64,000 bases of DNA, taken from Pseudonocardia sulfidoxydans NBRC 16205. GTDB taxonomy: Bacteria > Actinomycetota > Actinomycetes > Mycobacteriales > Pseudonocardiaceae. Below are positions 8,478-16,446 of this stretch, in pieces. The stretch is from the NCBI RefSeq assembly GCF_007989085.1, contig NZ_BJVJ01000019.1, positions 1 to 64,000 of the forward strand, in the 5' to 3' direction. The translations under genes and the position numbers were made by a program. Numbering within the stretch: position 1 is the stretch's first letter; the number at the start of each line of letters is the position of its first letter. Under the pieces are notes generated by a model. The model was not told the DNA's origin. It saw nothing but the letters and a program-made list of their open reading frames with translations, and did no database searches.

Positions 8478-9029
8478 ATGACCCACACCGCTCGCGTCCA
8501 CTACACCGTGCCCGGCCTGGACGCCGGGGCCGCAGGCGACGTGATCACGCTGCTGCAGGGTCGGCTCAACGCGCTCAACGACCTCGCACTGACGCTGAAG
8601 CATGTGCACTGGAACGTGACCGGACCGCATTTCATCGCCGTCCACACCATGCTCGACCCGCAGGTCGACGGGGTGCGGGCGATGGTCGACGACGTCGCCG
8701 AGCGCATCGCCACCCTCGGTGGCTCGCCGGTCGGGACGCCGGGCGCGCTCGTCGAGCAGCGGACCTGGGACGACTACTCGATCGGTCGTGACGACGCGAT
8801 CGCCCACCTCGGTGCGCTCGACCTCGTCTACGCCGGCGTGATCGGCGACCACCGGTCCGCGATCGACACGACCGACAAGCTCGACCTGGTCACCCAGGAC
8901 ATGCTGATCTCGCAGGCGGGCGAGCTCGAGCAGTACCAGTGGTTCGTCCGCGCGCACCTCGAGTCGTCGGACGGGCGGCTGAGCACCGACGCGGCCGACA
9001 CCGAGGAGGACGCCGCGCAGAAGGCATGA
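8478..9029 (+). CDS. dps: Dps family ferritin-like DNA-protection protein
   Basis: The 183-aa protein has the intersubunit ferroxidase residues of Dps in the right spacing: His44 (HWNV), His56, Asp60, Asp71 and Glu75 in KHVHWNVTGPHFIAVHTMLD and the next helix. It should form a 12-subunit shell that oxidises Fe(II) with H2O2 and stores it, protecting DNA. The C-terminal tail (STDAADTEEDAAQKA) is acidic rather than Lys-rich, so direct DNA binding through that tail is unlikely. ATG 8478 is preceded by GAGAGAGGAA. Confidence 0.92.
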   Translation: MTHTARVHYTVPGLDAGAAGDVITLLQGRLNALNDLALTLKHVHWNVTGPHFIAVHTMLDPQVDGVRAMVDDVAERIATLGGSPVGTPGALVEQRTWDDYSIGRDDAIAHLGALDLVYAGVIGDHRSAIDTTDKLDLVTQDMLISQAGELEQYQWFVRAHLESSDGRLSTDAADTEEDAAQKA

Positions 9030-9050
9030 CGGCGATCGGGCAACCGGTCC

Positions 9051-9082
9051 CGGGCGGGCGTCGCGGTCGCGGCGCCCGCCCG
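9051..9082. terminator. Strong hairpin between dps and the leftward glycosyltransferase
   Basis: CGGGCGGGCG (9051-9060) and CGCCCGCCCG (9073-9082) form a perfect 10-bp stem with a 12-base loop between convergent genes. It is followed by TTCG rather than a T-run. It could end transcription from both sides. Confidence 0.65.
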
Positions 9083-9102
9083 TTCGTACCGTCGGCGCAT
9101 GG

Positions 9103-9885
9103 CTAGCCCGGCTCGGCCCGGACACCCCCGACGCGGGCGAGGTCCCGCAACAGGTCGGCCAGCCCGCCGGCGGCGCGGCCGCGGGTGCGGGCGCTGGTGT
9201 GCACGCACAGGTCGAGCGGTGTCGCGACCCGCCTGCCCGCGGCCCGCAGCTGCGCGAGCAGGGCGTGCTCCTCCCCCGCCGCGACGACGGGGAACCCGCC
9301 CGCGGCGACGAACGCGTCGGCGCGCACCCCGAGGTTCGCGGCGTAGGCGTGGGTGTGCGCGTCGACGGTCGTGCCGGCGTCGACGATCGCGGTGTAGCGG
9401 CACTGCACGTCGGTGGGCAGCTCGTGGAACCCGTCGAGGTCGACGAGCCCGACCACCGCGTCGGCCCCGGCGTCGGCCAACCGCAGATGGTCGCGGATCC
9501 ATGTCGGTGGGACGCGGGTGTCGGCGTCGGTGGACAACAGCCACACCCGGTCGGTGGGGACAGTCCTGTCGGCCGCGCAGCCGAGGCGGCGAAACCCGTC
9601 GTCGAGGCCGAGGGTGCGCAGCTCGCCGACCGTGCGCGGCGTCCCGCTGACGAGGGTGGCGACGGTCCCGGGACGGAACCGGCGCCGGACGGTGTCGCGG
9701 ACGACGTCGGCGGTGCCGTCGGTGCAGCGGTCGAGGACGACCGTAACGACGACCCCGAGGTCGTCTCGCGCAACGGCGTCGACGGACACGGCGAGCGCGT
9801 CGAGGCATGGCCCGATCAGGGTCTGCTCGTCGTGGGCGGGCACGACGACGGCGACGCCTCGCACCGGCAGGTGTGCGCGGCTCAC
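9103..9885 (-). CDS. Family 2 glycosyltransferase
   Basis: The 260-aa protein has the GT2/GT-A fold features: VAVVVPAHDEQTLIGPCLDAL at the N-terminus, LDRCTDGTADV, and a DXD-like STDADTRVPPTW motif for metal/nucleotide-sugar binding, then GLVDLDGFHEL and a catalytic-like GEEHAL. There is no membrane segment. Its GTG overlaps the stop of the PIG-L/methyltransferase gene by four bases; the three genes 12202-9103 form one leftward operon. Donor and acceptor are unknown. Confidence 0.85.
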   Translation of the reverse strand: MSRAHLPVRGVAVVVPAHDEQTLIGPCLDALAVSVDAVARDDLGVVVTVVLDRCTDGTADVVRDTVRRRFRPGTVATLVSGTPRTVGELRTLGLDDGFRRLGCAADRTVPTDRVWLLSTDADTRVPPTWIRDHLRLADAGADAVVGLVDLDGFHELPTDVQCRYTAIVDAGTTVDAHTHAYAANLGVRADAFVAAGGFPVVAAGEEHALLAQLRAAGRRVATPLDLCVHTSARTRGRAAGGLADLLRDLARVGGVRAEPG

Positions 9886-11183
9886 CGGCGGCGGTGCACG
9901 TGCAGTGCGAAACCGTCGTCGACGTGCTCGACGACCGGGGTGTACCGGTCGTCGGCGTCGAACCGTGCCCGGACCGCGCGCGCGTCGTGGGGCGCCTCCT
10001 CCGGCCAGCCCCGCCAGTGCACGACGAGCACGTCGCCACCGGGGACGACCGCGTCGGCGAGCCGGTCGAGCGTCGCGTCGAGATCGGCGGCGGACAGGTA
10101 GTAGAGGACCTCGGACAGGACGGCGAGGTCGATCCCCGCCGGCAGCGCGGCGACCTCGGGCAGTGCGGCCTCGGCCACGGTGACGTGGCCGGCGCCGTCC
10201 ACGGCCGCCCTGGCCGCGACGACGGCGGCCGGCGCGAAGTCGGAGGCGTGCACGGCGTCGCACCGGTGGGCCAGCTCGCGGGTGAGCTCGCCGGTCCCGC
10301 AGCCGGGTTCGGCCGCCGACCGGTAGCGCTCCCGGGGCAGGCAGGCCAGCGCCACCGCGCGCTTGCGCCGTTCGTACCAGCTGGTGCGGGTGTCCCACGG
10401 GTCGCCGTCGCGGGTCGCGTAGAGGTCGGCGAACCGGGCCGCCGGCGCCCCCGCCCGTCGCGGCGCCCGCAGGAACAGCTCGACGCCGGAGTCGAAGTGC
10501 GCCAGCACGTCCGGGGCCAGGACCGGTGGGCCGCCGTCGGGGGCGGCCCCGACCTGGGACGTGAACGCGGCGATCGCGGTGCGCTTGCGGGCGGCAGCGT
10601 CGGCGTCGAGGTCGTGGCGGGCGGCGCGCTCCCACGGGACGGGCACCTCCCCGGGTGTGCCCCACACGCACACCCAGACCGGGAACGCCCAGCAGGCGGC
10701 CGTCACGGGGGCGACGGCCGCCGCGGCGGCACCCACGGCGGCGTGGTCGGGGTGCGGGTCGTCGGCCCACGGCGTGAGCACGGTCGCGGCACCGTCGAGG
10801 AGGGGGCGGACGGCGTCGGCGAGCTCGTCGCGACGCTGCTGGAGCCCCGAGTCGGGCAGGCCCAGCCACGTGACGTCGACGTCGTGCAGGCCGAGCCCGC
10901 GCAGCGCGTCGTCCAGCTCCGCGCGGCGGGCCCGGGCCAGCGCGGCCCGGCCGGCGGAGTCGAGGCCCGGGAACGCTGCCTCGCCGTCGGTGGCCACGAC
11001 GAGGCGGACGTCGGTACCGGCAGCGTGCGTCGTGGCGAGGTAGCCGGCGGCGCCGAGCGTCTCGTCGTCGGGATGGGCGACGACCACGACGAGCGGGCCC
11101 GCCGGCAGGTCCATCGCGGGCAGCTCGTGTGCGGCCAGGGCGTCGGCCCACACCGCAGGTGACACGACGGTCCGTGCGGTCAC
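9882..11183 (-). CDS. PIG-L deacetylase-methyltransferase fusion
   Basis: The 433-aa protein joins two domains. Residues about 30-235 are a PIG-L/LmbE-type Zn-dependent N-acetylglucosamine deacetylase with the AHPDDE metal motif (His37-Glu41) and the second ligand PHPDH (about 144-147). Residues about 255-430 are a class I SAM methyltransferase with motif I AEPGCGTGEL (about 291-300) and an acidic SEVLYYL motif. Together with the flanking glycosyltransferase and acyl-CoA-dehydrogenase-like genes, it likely modifies an amino sugar, but the product is unknown. It has four-base overlaps with both neighbours, indicating translational coupling. Confidence 0.85.
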   Translation of the reverse strand: MTARTVVSPAVWADALAAHELPAMDLPAGPLVVVVAHPDDETLGAAGYLATTHAAGTDVRLVVATDGEAAFPGLDSAGRAALARARRAELDDALRGLGLHDVDVTWLGLPDSGLQQRRDELADAVRPLLDGAATVLTPWADDPHPDHAAVGAAAAAVAPVTAACWAFPVWVCVWGTPGEVPVPWERAARHDLDADAAARKRTAIAAFTSQVGAAPDGGPPVLAPDVLAHFDSGVELFLRAPRRAGAPAARFADLYATRDGDPWDTRTSWYERRKRAVALACLPRERYRSAAEPGCGTGELTRELAHRCDAVHASDFAPAAVVAARAAVDGAGHVTVAEAALPEVAALPAGIDLAVLSEVLYYLSAADLDATLDRLADAVVPGGDVLVVHWRGWPEEAPHDARAVRARFDADDRYTPVVEHVDDGFALHVHRRR

Positions 11184-12202
11184 CGGGCACCGTCCAGGAC
11201 CGCGGCGCCGAGTGCGGCGAGATCGCGTTCGCCGTGGTGTTGCCGAACGTAGACGCCGAGGTCGGCGAGGCGGCCGGCGAGCGGGCCGCCGCGGGTCAGG
11301 GCGGCGACCCCGGCGAGGCGGGGCGCAACGTCGAGCACGCGGCGGCACACCGACTCGACGGCCGCGCGGGCGGTCCACACGGCGTCGCGGTGCGGGTCGG
11401 CGGGGTCGTCGTCGAGGGCCGCGGCGGTGGTGAACAGCAGCGCCTCGGCCGCCGCGACACCGGCGTGCAGCTCGCCGAGCAGGGCGAGCCGATGCGGGTC
11501 CGGCTCGGTGCCGGTGAGCCCGGCGAGCAGGTCGTCGACGACGCCGGCGGCGCCGCCCAGCCACACCGCCGCGACGCCCGCGCCGCCGTGCCAGAACCCG
11601 GCGCGCGCCGTGTACCAGCCGGGGCCGCCGAGCAGGGCGTCGTCGGCGACGGGAACGTCGTCGAACTCGACGTCGGCACTGTCGCTACGGGCCATGCCGA
11701 CGGTCTCCCAGGTCCCCTCGACCGGCCGCACACCGCGACGGCGCAACGCCACGCCGGCGACGCGGCTGCCGTCGGCGGTCAGCGCGACGACGAGCGCACG
11801 GTCCAGGTCGTGGGCGCCCGAGCAGAACCGCACCCGGCCACGCAGCCGCCAGGTGCCGGGGCCGCCGTCGAGCACGGCGCCGGTTCCGCTCGAACGTGCC
11901 GCCCACACCCCGTAGCCGGCCGATGGCTCGGGGGCCCGGCCGGCCTCGGCGAGGATCGCGACGGCGTCGGCGTGGCCCTCGGCGAGCCGTGCGAACGAGA
12001 GATCGGTCCGGCCCCAGCGCGCCAGCGCGGCCCACCGGCGCGCCGTCGCTCCCCCGGCGGGCAGCGGCAGGTCGGCGCCACCGGCCGCGACGAGGGCGCG
12101 CAGCTGCGCGACGGCGGAGGTCGCACCGGGCTGGAACGGCAGCGGATCGGGCGGTACTGCGTCGAGCAGGCGGGTGCGGACACCGGGCGGTGAGACGGTC
12201 AT
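11180..12202 (-). CDS. Acyl-CoA-dehydrogenase-like flavoprotein
   Basis: The 340-aa protein resembles the N-terminal and middle domains of acyl-CoA dehydrogenases (RFCSGAHDLDRALVV, WETVGMARSDSADVEFDDVPVADDALLGGPGWYTARAGF) followed by a shortened helical C-terminal domain. It lacks the clear catalytic Glu context and is shorter than the usual 380 residues, so it may bind FAD but act on a non-CoA substrate, as seen for acyl-CoA dehydrogenase relatives in secondary metabolism. ATG 12202 has GAGGAG ten bases upstream. It is first in the three-gene leftward operon, below a good SigF-type promoter. Confidence 0.75.
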   Translation of the reverse strand: MTVSPPGVRTRLLDAVPPDPLPFQPGATSAVAQLRALVAAGGADLPLPAGGATARRWAALARWGRTDLSFARLAEGHADAVAILAEAGRAPEPSAGYGVWAARSSGTGAVLDGGPGTWRLRGRVRFCSGAHDLDRALVVALTADGSRVAGVALRRRGVRPVEGTWETVGMARSDSADVEFDDVPVADDALLGGPGWYTARAGFWHGGAGVAAVWLGGAAGVVDDLLAGLTGTEPDPHRLALLGELHAGVAAAEALLFTTAAALDDDPADPHRDAVWTARAAVESVCRRVLDVAPRLAGVAALTRGGPLAGRLADLGVYVRQHHGERDLAALGAAVLDGAR

Positions 12203-12287
12203 CGGGGCCGGTCTCCTCACACCGCCCCTGCCGGGCGGAACGACGACGGAGCCGGGCCGTGGCTCGACCCGGCGGGACGAGAGGGCT

Positions 12288-12312
12288 CTACCCCGGGGCG
12301 ACGCGACACAAC
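12288..12312 (-). promoter_or_regulatory. SigF-type promoter of the PIG-L/glycosyltransferase operon
   Basis: On the minus strand, GTTG (12309-12312), 15 bases, GGGTAG (12288-12293). This fits the SigF consensus well and lies about 86 bases upstream of ATG 12202. Confidence 0.6.
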
Positions 12313-12328
12313 CGCGTCGGCCGCGGGG

Positions 12329-12353
12329 GTTTGCCGACACCTGCCCGCGGTAC
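12329..12353 (+). promoter_or_regulatory. Candidate SigF-type promoter facing right
   Basis: GTTT (12329-12332), 16 bases, GGTAC (12349-12353). It overlaps nothing coding and ends ten bases before ATG 12363, so a near-leaderless message is expected. It is divergent from the promoter at 12288-12312. Confidence 0.45.
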
Positions 12354-12362
12354 GCCCCGGTC

Positions 12363-12557
12363 ATGAGCCAGGACCGGAAAGGCTCGGCCGACACCTTTCC
12401 CCGCGACGAACCCGACGCGCTGCAGCCGCAGCGCGGCCGGACCGACGACGAGTCCGACGACCGCGACGAGAACCGTCCGCAGGGACCGCCCGACTCCGGC
12501 ACCAGCTCGCGGACACCGTCGACATCCGAGACGACGCCCCCCGAGGAAGAGCCCTGA
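12363..12557 (+). CDS. Small acidic disordered protein
   Basis: The 64-aa chain is rich in Asp, Glu, Arg, Pro and Thr, with no hydrophobic core; it should be disordered. No family is recognised. Support comes from a clean ATG just after a candidate promoter and from the absence of another credible ORF here; there is no Shine-Dalgarno site. It could be a small stress protein, or spurious. Confidence 0.45.
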   Translation: MSQDRKGSADTFPRDEPDALQPQRGRTDDESDDRDENRPQGPPDSGTSSRTPSTSETTPPEEEP

Positions 12558-12562
12558 CCGGT

Positions 12563-12576
12563 CGGTGCCGGCACCG
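12563..12576. terminator. Short GC palindrome between convergent genes
   Basis: CGGTGCC followed directly by GGCACCG is a perfect 14-bp palindrome, flanked by a wider GACCGG/CCGGTC pair, between the stops at 12557 and 12595. Confidence 0.35.
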
Positions 12577-12594
12577 GTCGCTCGGGCACGCGCG

Positions 12595-13455
12595 TCAGGC
12601 CGTCCGCCGAACCGTTCGGGACCGGGCGTCGCCCGGCTCGGCGGTCAGCCCCTCGCGCAGCCGCTGCAAGGTCCGCGCCAGCAGCCGTGACACGTGCATC
12701 TGCGACACCCCGATCTGCTCGGCGATCTGCGACTGGGACTGGTCGCCGAAGAACCGCAGCAACAGGATGCGGCGCTCCCGCTCGGGGAGGTCCTCGATCA
12801 ACGGCCGCAACGCCTCGCGGTACTCGACGCGGCTGTAGGCCTCCTCGACGGCGCCGATCGTCTCGGTCGTCGCGGCGCCGCCGGGGTTCTCGTCGACGGG
12901 GAACAGCGGTGCCGCGTACCGCTCCGACCGCGCCGCGAGGGCCTCGATGATCTCCTCGCGCCCCACGCCCAGACGCGCGGCGAGCTCACTGGGTCGCGGC
13001 GCGCGGCCCAGCTCCTGGGTCAGCGGACCCGTCGCCTTCCCGATCGCCACACCGAGGTCCTTGAGCCGCCGCGGCACCCGCATCGACCACGTCCGGTCGC
13101 GGAAGTAGCGCAGCATCTCCCCCCGGACGCACGGGATCAGATACCCGAGGAACTCCCCCTGCGCACGTTCGGGATCCCAGCGGTCGATCGCGGAGATCAG
13201 GGCGACGGTCCCGGTCTGCACCAGATCGTCGTGACCGACGAGACCGGTGCCGTGCCGCCGCGCGAGATGGCGGACCACCGGCAGGAACGTCATGACGAGC
13301 GACGCGCGCAGGTCGTCGCGTTCGGGATCGCCCGCGGGCAGCGCCGCGAACCGGCGCAGCAGGGGCATCTGGTCGGCGTACTCGCTCGGACCGAGATCGC
13401 CCCGGGCCGGGGCGTCGGCGGGATCGGACGTGGACGCGGCAACACTCGTGGGCAC
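12595..13455 (-). CDS. SigF/SigB-family RNA polymerase sigma factor
   Basis: The 286-aa protein is an intact group 3 (SigB/SigF/SigG type) sigma factor. Region 2 runs through HLARRHGTGLVGHDDLVQTG and the -10 contact helix FRDRTWSMRVPRRLKDLG; region 3 includes LGRAPRPSELAARLGV; region 4 has RERRILLLRFFGDQSQSQIAE and HTH GVSQMHVSRLL. Such factors direct general-stress or developmental genes and are held by RsbW-like anti-sigma kinases. None lies beside this gene; the nearest candidate is at 25066. It starts with GTG 13455, with a weak AGGGAAG upstream. It shares a leader element with two paralogues. Confidence 0.92.
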   Translation of the reverse strand: MPTSVAASTSDPADAPARGDLGPSEYADQMPLLRRFAALPAGDPERDDLRASLVMTFLPVVRHLARRHGTGLVGHDDLVQTGTVALISAIDRWDPERAQGEFLGYLIPCVRGEMLRYFRDRTWSMRVPRRLKDLGVAIGKATGPLTQELGRAPRPSELAARLGVGREEIIEALAARSERYAAPLFPVDENPGGAATTETIGAVEEAYSRVEYREALRPLIEDLPERERRILLLRFFGDQSQSQIAEQIGVSQMHVSRLLARTLQRLREGLTAEPGDARSRTVRRTA

Positions 13456-13483
13456 AGGCCACTTCCCTACGTGGGGTCGGAGG

Positions 13484-13503
13484 GAGGCAGCTGTCTGTAC
13501 CTC
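13484..13503 (-). promoter_or_regulatory. Conserved 20-bp element upstream of a sigma gene, copy 2
   Basis: GAGGCAGCTGTCTGTACCTC on the plus strand, 29 bases upstream of the GTG at 13455. It matches copy 3 at 17 of 20 positions. Confidence 0.5.
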
Positions 13504-13659
13504 GAGGGTCGGGCGCCGGTCAGGCAGGCGCCCTCATGGGCACTGTTCCCACGATCGTGACGGCCCAACCCTCCGACCGCCGGGACCCGCCGCGAGCGGA
13601 GACGCGGCACGCCGTCAGCAACGGTGCTGCGGAGCCACGCAGCGGCGCCCGCGACGCCT

Positions 13660-13683
13660 GATTCCGGACCATTCCCCGGAATC
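13660..13683. repeat. Perfect inverted repeat with GGAATGG motifs
   Basis: GATTCCGG (13660-13667), 8-base spacer ACCATTCC, CCGGAATC (13676-13683). The spacer is itself the complement of GGAATGG, which recurs downstream toward the gene at 13790. Operator-like, but no regulator is identified. Confidence 0.4.
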
Positions 13684-13789
13684 GTCCCGTGCGCCGCGCC
13701 GGAATGGACGGCGTGTTCTACAGTCGTCCGGCCGTCACACGACGATTCCACGGCGGAATGGTCGTCCTGAGACACGGGAGGTCGCCAGG

Positions 13790-14053
13790 ATGGGCCGTCG
13801 CCTTTCCGACATCGCATTCGAGGAGCAGCATTCCCTCGACGACGTGCGGGCCGCCGTCGCAGAACTCGTCGCCGATCCGGGCACGGCCCCGGACACGGTC
13901 ATCGCCGACCCGGGGACCGATCGGGAGCGCGTGGAGACGGCCTCGGGAATCTACGCCGACCAGCAGCTGACCGATGCCGGCGACAAGGCCGTGACCGAGA
14001 TGCTCTCGCGTCTGCACTCCGGCGGCGGCACACCGGAGCACCCGGCGTTCTGA
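13790..14053 (+). CDS. Small hypothetical protein
   Basis: The 87-aa protein is hydrophilic and helical, rich in Asp and Ala, with no membrane segment or known motif: it begins MGRRLSDIAFEEQHSLDDV and ends HSGGGTPEHPAF. I do not recognise the family. ATG 13790 has GGGAGG eight bases upstream, and the upstream region contains an operator-like inverted repeat. It is convergent with the gas vesicle operon. Confidence 0.6.
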   Translation: MGRRLSDIAFEEQHSLDDVRAAVAELVADPGTAPDTVIADPGTDRERVETASGIYADQQLTDAGDKAVTEMLSRLHSGGGTPEHPAF

Positions 14054-14156
14054 ACGCGCGCATTCCCGCCGAGGGCGACCCTTTCGTGGTCGGCGTGATT
14101 CCCGGGTCCCTTTTCAGTGGGAACGCCGGCGTATCTGCGCGTCCCGGTTCTTTCCG

Positions 14157-14453
14157 TCAGCGTTGCCCCGCCTCCGGACCCAGCAGGTTCCCGAGCGGGC
14201 CGAGGTCGATGTTCAGGTCCCCTGGCTCCAGCCCGAAGTGCTCGCGCAGGTCCACCATCGCCTCCTCCAGCCGCATGAGGCCGACGCCGAGCGCCTCGAT
14301 CTTCTCCTCGGGCAGGTCACCGGCGTCCACCCGCCGCAGCGCCTGCCGTTCCATCAGCTGGCGCAGCAGCTCGACGATCGTCAGCACCAGCCGCCCCAGG
14401 TCCCGGGCGACGGTGTCGGGCTGGGCGTCGATACGGTCCGGCAGCTCAGGCAC
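14157..14453 (-). CDS. gvpK: Gas vesicle protein GvpK
   Basis: The 98-aa protein has the GvpK signature: RDLGRLVLTIVELLRQLMERQALRRVDAGDL followed by KIEALGVGLMRLEEAMVDLRE. GvpK is an essential minor component of gas vesicle assembly in many bacteria. It is the last gene of the leftward gas vesicle operon. It starts with GTG 14453, eight bases inside the end of the preceding gvp gene, so translation is coupled. Confidence 0.9.
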   Translation of the reverse strand: MPELPDRIDAQPDTVARDLGRLVLTIVELLRQLMERQALRRVDAGDLPEEKIEALGVGLMRLEEAMVDLREHFGLEPGDLNIDLGPLGNLLGPEAGQR

Positions 14454-14652
14454 CGGGCTCTCCCGGCCTGCCCTGCTGCAGCGTCGACACCGAGCTGATC
14501 AGCGCCCGCAGCGACACGTGGACGAGGTCGACCTCGGCGAGGGAGATCGTCACCTCACCGGTGAGCACCACCCCACCCGCGAGCAGCCGGTCGAGCAGGT
14601 CGACCAGGCTCAGCTCGTCGTCGGGGTGCGACAGCGACACCGGACCACTCAC
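14446..14652 (-). CDS. gvpS: Gas vesicle protein of the GvpA/J/S family (GvpS)
   Basis: The 68-aa protein is a short GvpA-like chain: LSLVDLLDRLLAGGVVLTGEVTISLAEVDLVHVSLRALISSV, the conserved alpha-beta-beta-alpha pattern of gas vesicle shell proteins. Position between gvpL and gvpK matches gvpS of Streptomyces clusters. It is probably a minor shell or nucleation protein. GTG 14652 overlaps the stop of gvpL by four bases. Confidence 0.85.
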   Translation of the reverse strand: MSGPVSLSHPDDELSLVDLLDRLLAGGVVLTGEVTISLAEVDLVHVSLRALISSVSTLQQGRPGEPGA

Positions 14653-15410
14653 GACTGCCCCTCGTCGGCGAAGGAGAACGGCGGCCACGGCCCCGTCATC
14701 TCGACGACCGCGCCCGCGCCCGCAGCCGAGACCGCGTCGCGGAACTCCTGCTCACGCGCCCTGTCGACGAGGAAGGTCGCGTTGAGCACGATCTCCTGGT
14801 CGCGGCCGGACAGCCGCGCGTCCTGCGGGGCGAACCGGCGGACGTCCACCGCGTGCTCCCGGGCGACGCCGGCGACGCGGTCCGCGACGGCCCGCGCACT
14901 TGCGCGTACCGCCGCACTCCGGTCACGATCCGCCCTGCGGCGCAACAGGTACGAGGTCCCCGGCCGGTCCGCGGCGGCCGCCGGGCCCGGCTCCGACGCG
15001 GGTTCGCGCCCGGCGGCCGCGCCGTCGACGTAGACCTTCACACCCCACTCCCGACGCTCACGGATGCGGTCGAGCACGTCGCAGAAGGCGTCGCCGCGCT
15101 CCCGCAGCATGTGCACGACCGCGTCGTCGTCGCGGAACACGGTCGCCAGCCGGACCGGGGCCACCGTCCGGTCCTCCGCCGTCGCGGCGACGACGCCGTG
15201 GTGCGCGCGCACGAGCATCTCGATCCGCGCGAGGTCCTCCATCGCGGCCGCCAGCCCGGCCTCGTCGAAGCCGTCGTCGGCGACGGTGCCCACCACCGCA
15301 CCGAGCCGCTCCGTGCCGACGATGCGCGGCCGCTCACCGTCCACACCGGACACCTGAGGGGCGTCGCCGGCACCGGATTCCTGGACCGCGTACACCCACA
15401 CCAGGCTCAT
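14649..15410 (-). CDS. gvpL: Gas vesicle protein GvpL/GvpF family
   Basis: The 253-aa protein has the GvpL/F pattern: an N-terminal WVYAV strand, VVGTV, MEDLARIEMLVRAHHGVV, APVRLATVFRDDDAV and RDQEIVLNATFLVDRAREQEFRDAV. GvpF/L proteins interact with GvpA and other accessory proteins during assembly. A second, family member is at 16684. The start overlaps the stop of gvpJ by four bases. Confidence 0.9.
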   Translation of the reverse strand: MSLVWVYAVQESGAGDAPQVSGVDGERPRIVGTERLGAVVGTVADDGFDEAGLAAAMEDLARIEMLVRAHHGVVAATAEDRTVAPVRLATVFRDDDAVVHMLRERGDAFCDVLDRIRERREWGVKVYVDGAAAGREPASEPGPAAAADRPGTSYLLRRRADRDRSAAVRASARAVADRVAGVAREHAVDVRRFAPQDARLSGRDQEIVLNATFLVDRAREQEFRDAVSAAGAGAVVEMTGPWPPFSFADEGQS

Positions 15411-15802
15411 TCGTCGGACTCCGGCTGCGCACGCCGCTTCGCCGCGGCCCTCTTGCGTGGGGGCGGCTCGTCGAGCTGCGCGGTGCGGTCGGCCTCCAGC
15501 TCGCCGATGCGCTGGCGCAGCCTGCGGTTCTCCTCGTGGACGTCACGCTCGCCGGAGCTGAGACTGGGGTCGTGCTCCCACCAGTCGATCCCCATCTCGC
15601 GCGCCTTGTCCACCGACGCCACCAGCAGCCTGATCTTGATCGTGAGCAGCTCGATGTCGAGCAGGTTCACCCGGATGTCGCCGGCGATCACGATCCCCTT
15701 GTCGAGGACCCGTTCGAGGATGTCGGCCAGGTTCGTCGACTCGACGCGGTGCTCGGCCGGTCTGGCGACGCGGCCGGGCATCGGGATGCCACCGCTGGTC
15801 AT
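15407..15802 (-). CDS. gvpJ: Gas vesicle protein GvpJ (GvpA-like)
   Basis: The 131-aa protein contains a GvpA-like core NLADILERVLDKGIVIAGDI and LLDIELLTIKIRLLVASVDKA, then WWEHDP, a coiled segment and a basic tail PPPRKRAAAKRR. The extended C-terminus and WWEHDP segment match GvpJ rather than the main shell protein. It probably helps nucleate the conical tips. The start overlaps the stop of gvpO by four bases. Confidence 0.85.
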   Translation of the reverse strand: MTSGGIPMPGRVARPAEHRVESTNLADILERVLDKGIVIAGDIRVNLLDIELLTIKIRLLVASVDKAREMGIDWWEHDPSLSSGERDVHEENRRLRQRIGELEADRTAQLDEPPPRKRAAAKRRAQPESDE

Positions 15803-16413
15803 CGTCCTCCTCCCTGCTGGACGCGGCCGCGGCTGTAGCGGCCGAGACGGCGGAACTCCGCCAGGTCACCGTGTTCGTCGACGCACACCTCGAACATCGC
15901 GAGGATGTCGGCCGAGTCGGGGATGCGGCGGGTCTCGACTACCTCGATGCCGATCCGCCATCCGCCCTCGTCGCGGTCGCGTTCGACCGACACGACGCCC
16001 TCCAGCTCGCGTCCGGTGAGGACGACGATCTGCTCGGCGGCACGACGGGCCGCGGCAGCGGGGAGCAGCGCCCGGTTGCCACGGCGCGGGGACGGGCCGG
16101 GCTTCGACGGCGTCCGCTTCGGCCCCGGGTCGGCCCGGCGGGGGCGGCGAGCGCTGCGCGTGCGACGGGCGCCGTCGCGTGGGGCGGGTTCCCCCTCGGG
16201 CTCGCCGGCCTCGTCCTCGAACTCGTCCCGGGACTCGGCCTCGGACCCGGCCCCGTCCGGCTCGTCCTCGGCGGCCCGGTCCTCGGTGTCGTCGCGTTCG
16301 GTGTCGTCGCGTTCGGTGTCGTCGCGTTCGGTGTCGTCGCGTTCGGTGTCCTGCCGTCGGCTCGGGCGCCGGCCTGCGGTGGGCCGACGGCGGGGGCGGT
16401 CGTCGTCGGTCAT
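15799..16413 (-). CDS. gvpO: Gas vesicle protein GvpO with a repeat-rich N-terminus
   Basis: The 204-aa protein has a long charged, disordered N-terminal half and a C-terminal GvpO domain (about 115-200: AARRAAEQIVVLTGRELEGV, GWRIGIEVVETRRIPDSADI, YSRGRVQQGG). The N-terminal half holds four tandem copies of DTERD, coded by a 15-bp repeat at 16284-16343, so length variation between strains is likely. GvpO is an accessory protein found in actinobacterial clusters. Confidence 0.85.
   Translation of the reverse strand: MTDDDRPRRRPTAGRRPSRRQDTERDDTERDDTERDDTERDDTEDRAAEDEPDGAGSEAESRDEFEDEAGEPEGEPAPRDGARRTRSARRPRRADPGPKRTPSKPGPSPRRGNRALLPAAAARRAAEQIVVLTGRELEGVVSVERDRDEGGWRIGIEVVETRRIPDSADILAMFEVCVDEHGDLAEFRRLGRYSRGRVQQGGGR
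16284..16343. repeat. 15-bp tandem repeat inside gvpO
   Basis: Four perfect copies of CGGTGTCGTCGCGTT in register, coding DTERD on the minus strand. It is in frame, so copy change alters length without breaking the gene. Confidence 0.85.
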
Positions 16414-16446
16414 GTGTGGCCGGTTCCTCTCGTCACGTGCTGCCGG

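Larger units (their letters stand above)
13456..13789. other. Divergent intergenic region between a sigma gene and a small gene
   Basis: This 334-bp region holds the conserved sigma-upstream element (13484-13503), a perfect GATTCCGG/CCGGAATC inverted repeat (13660-13683) and further GGAATGG copies near 13703 and 13755. No GGGTA-type -10 element was found for the sigma gene. No small ORF with coding features was seen. Confidence 0.6.

Noticed and set aside
14054-14156. A terminator between the 87-aa gene and gvpK
   Set aside because: No stem of seven or more paired bases was found by eye in this 103-bp gap.
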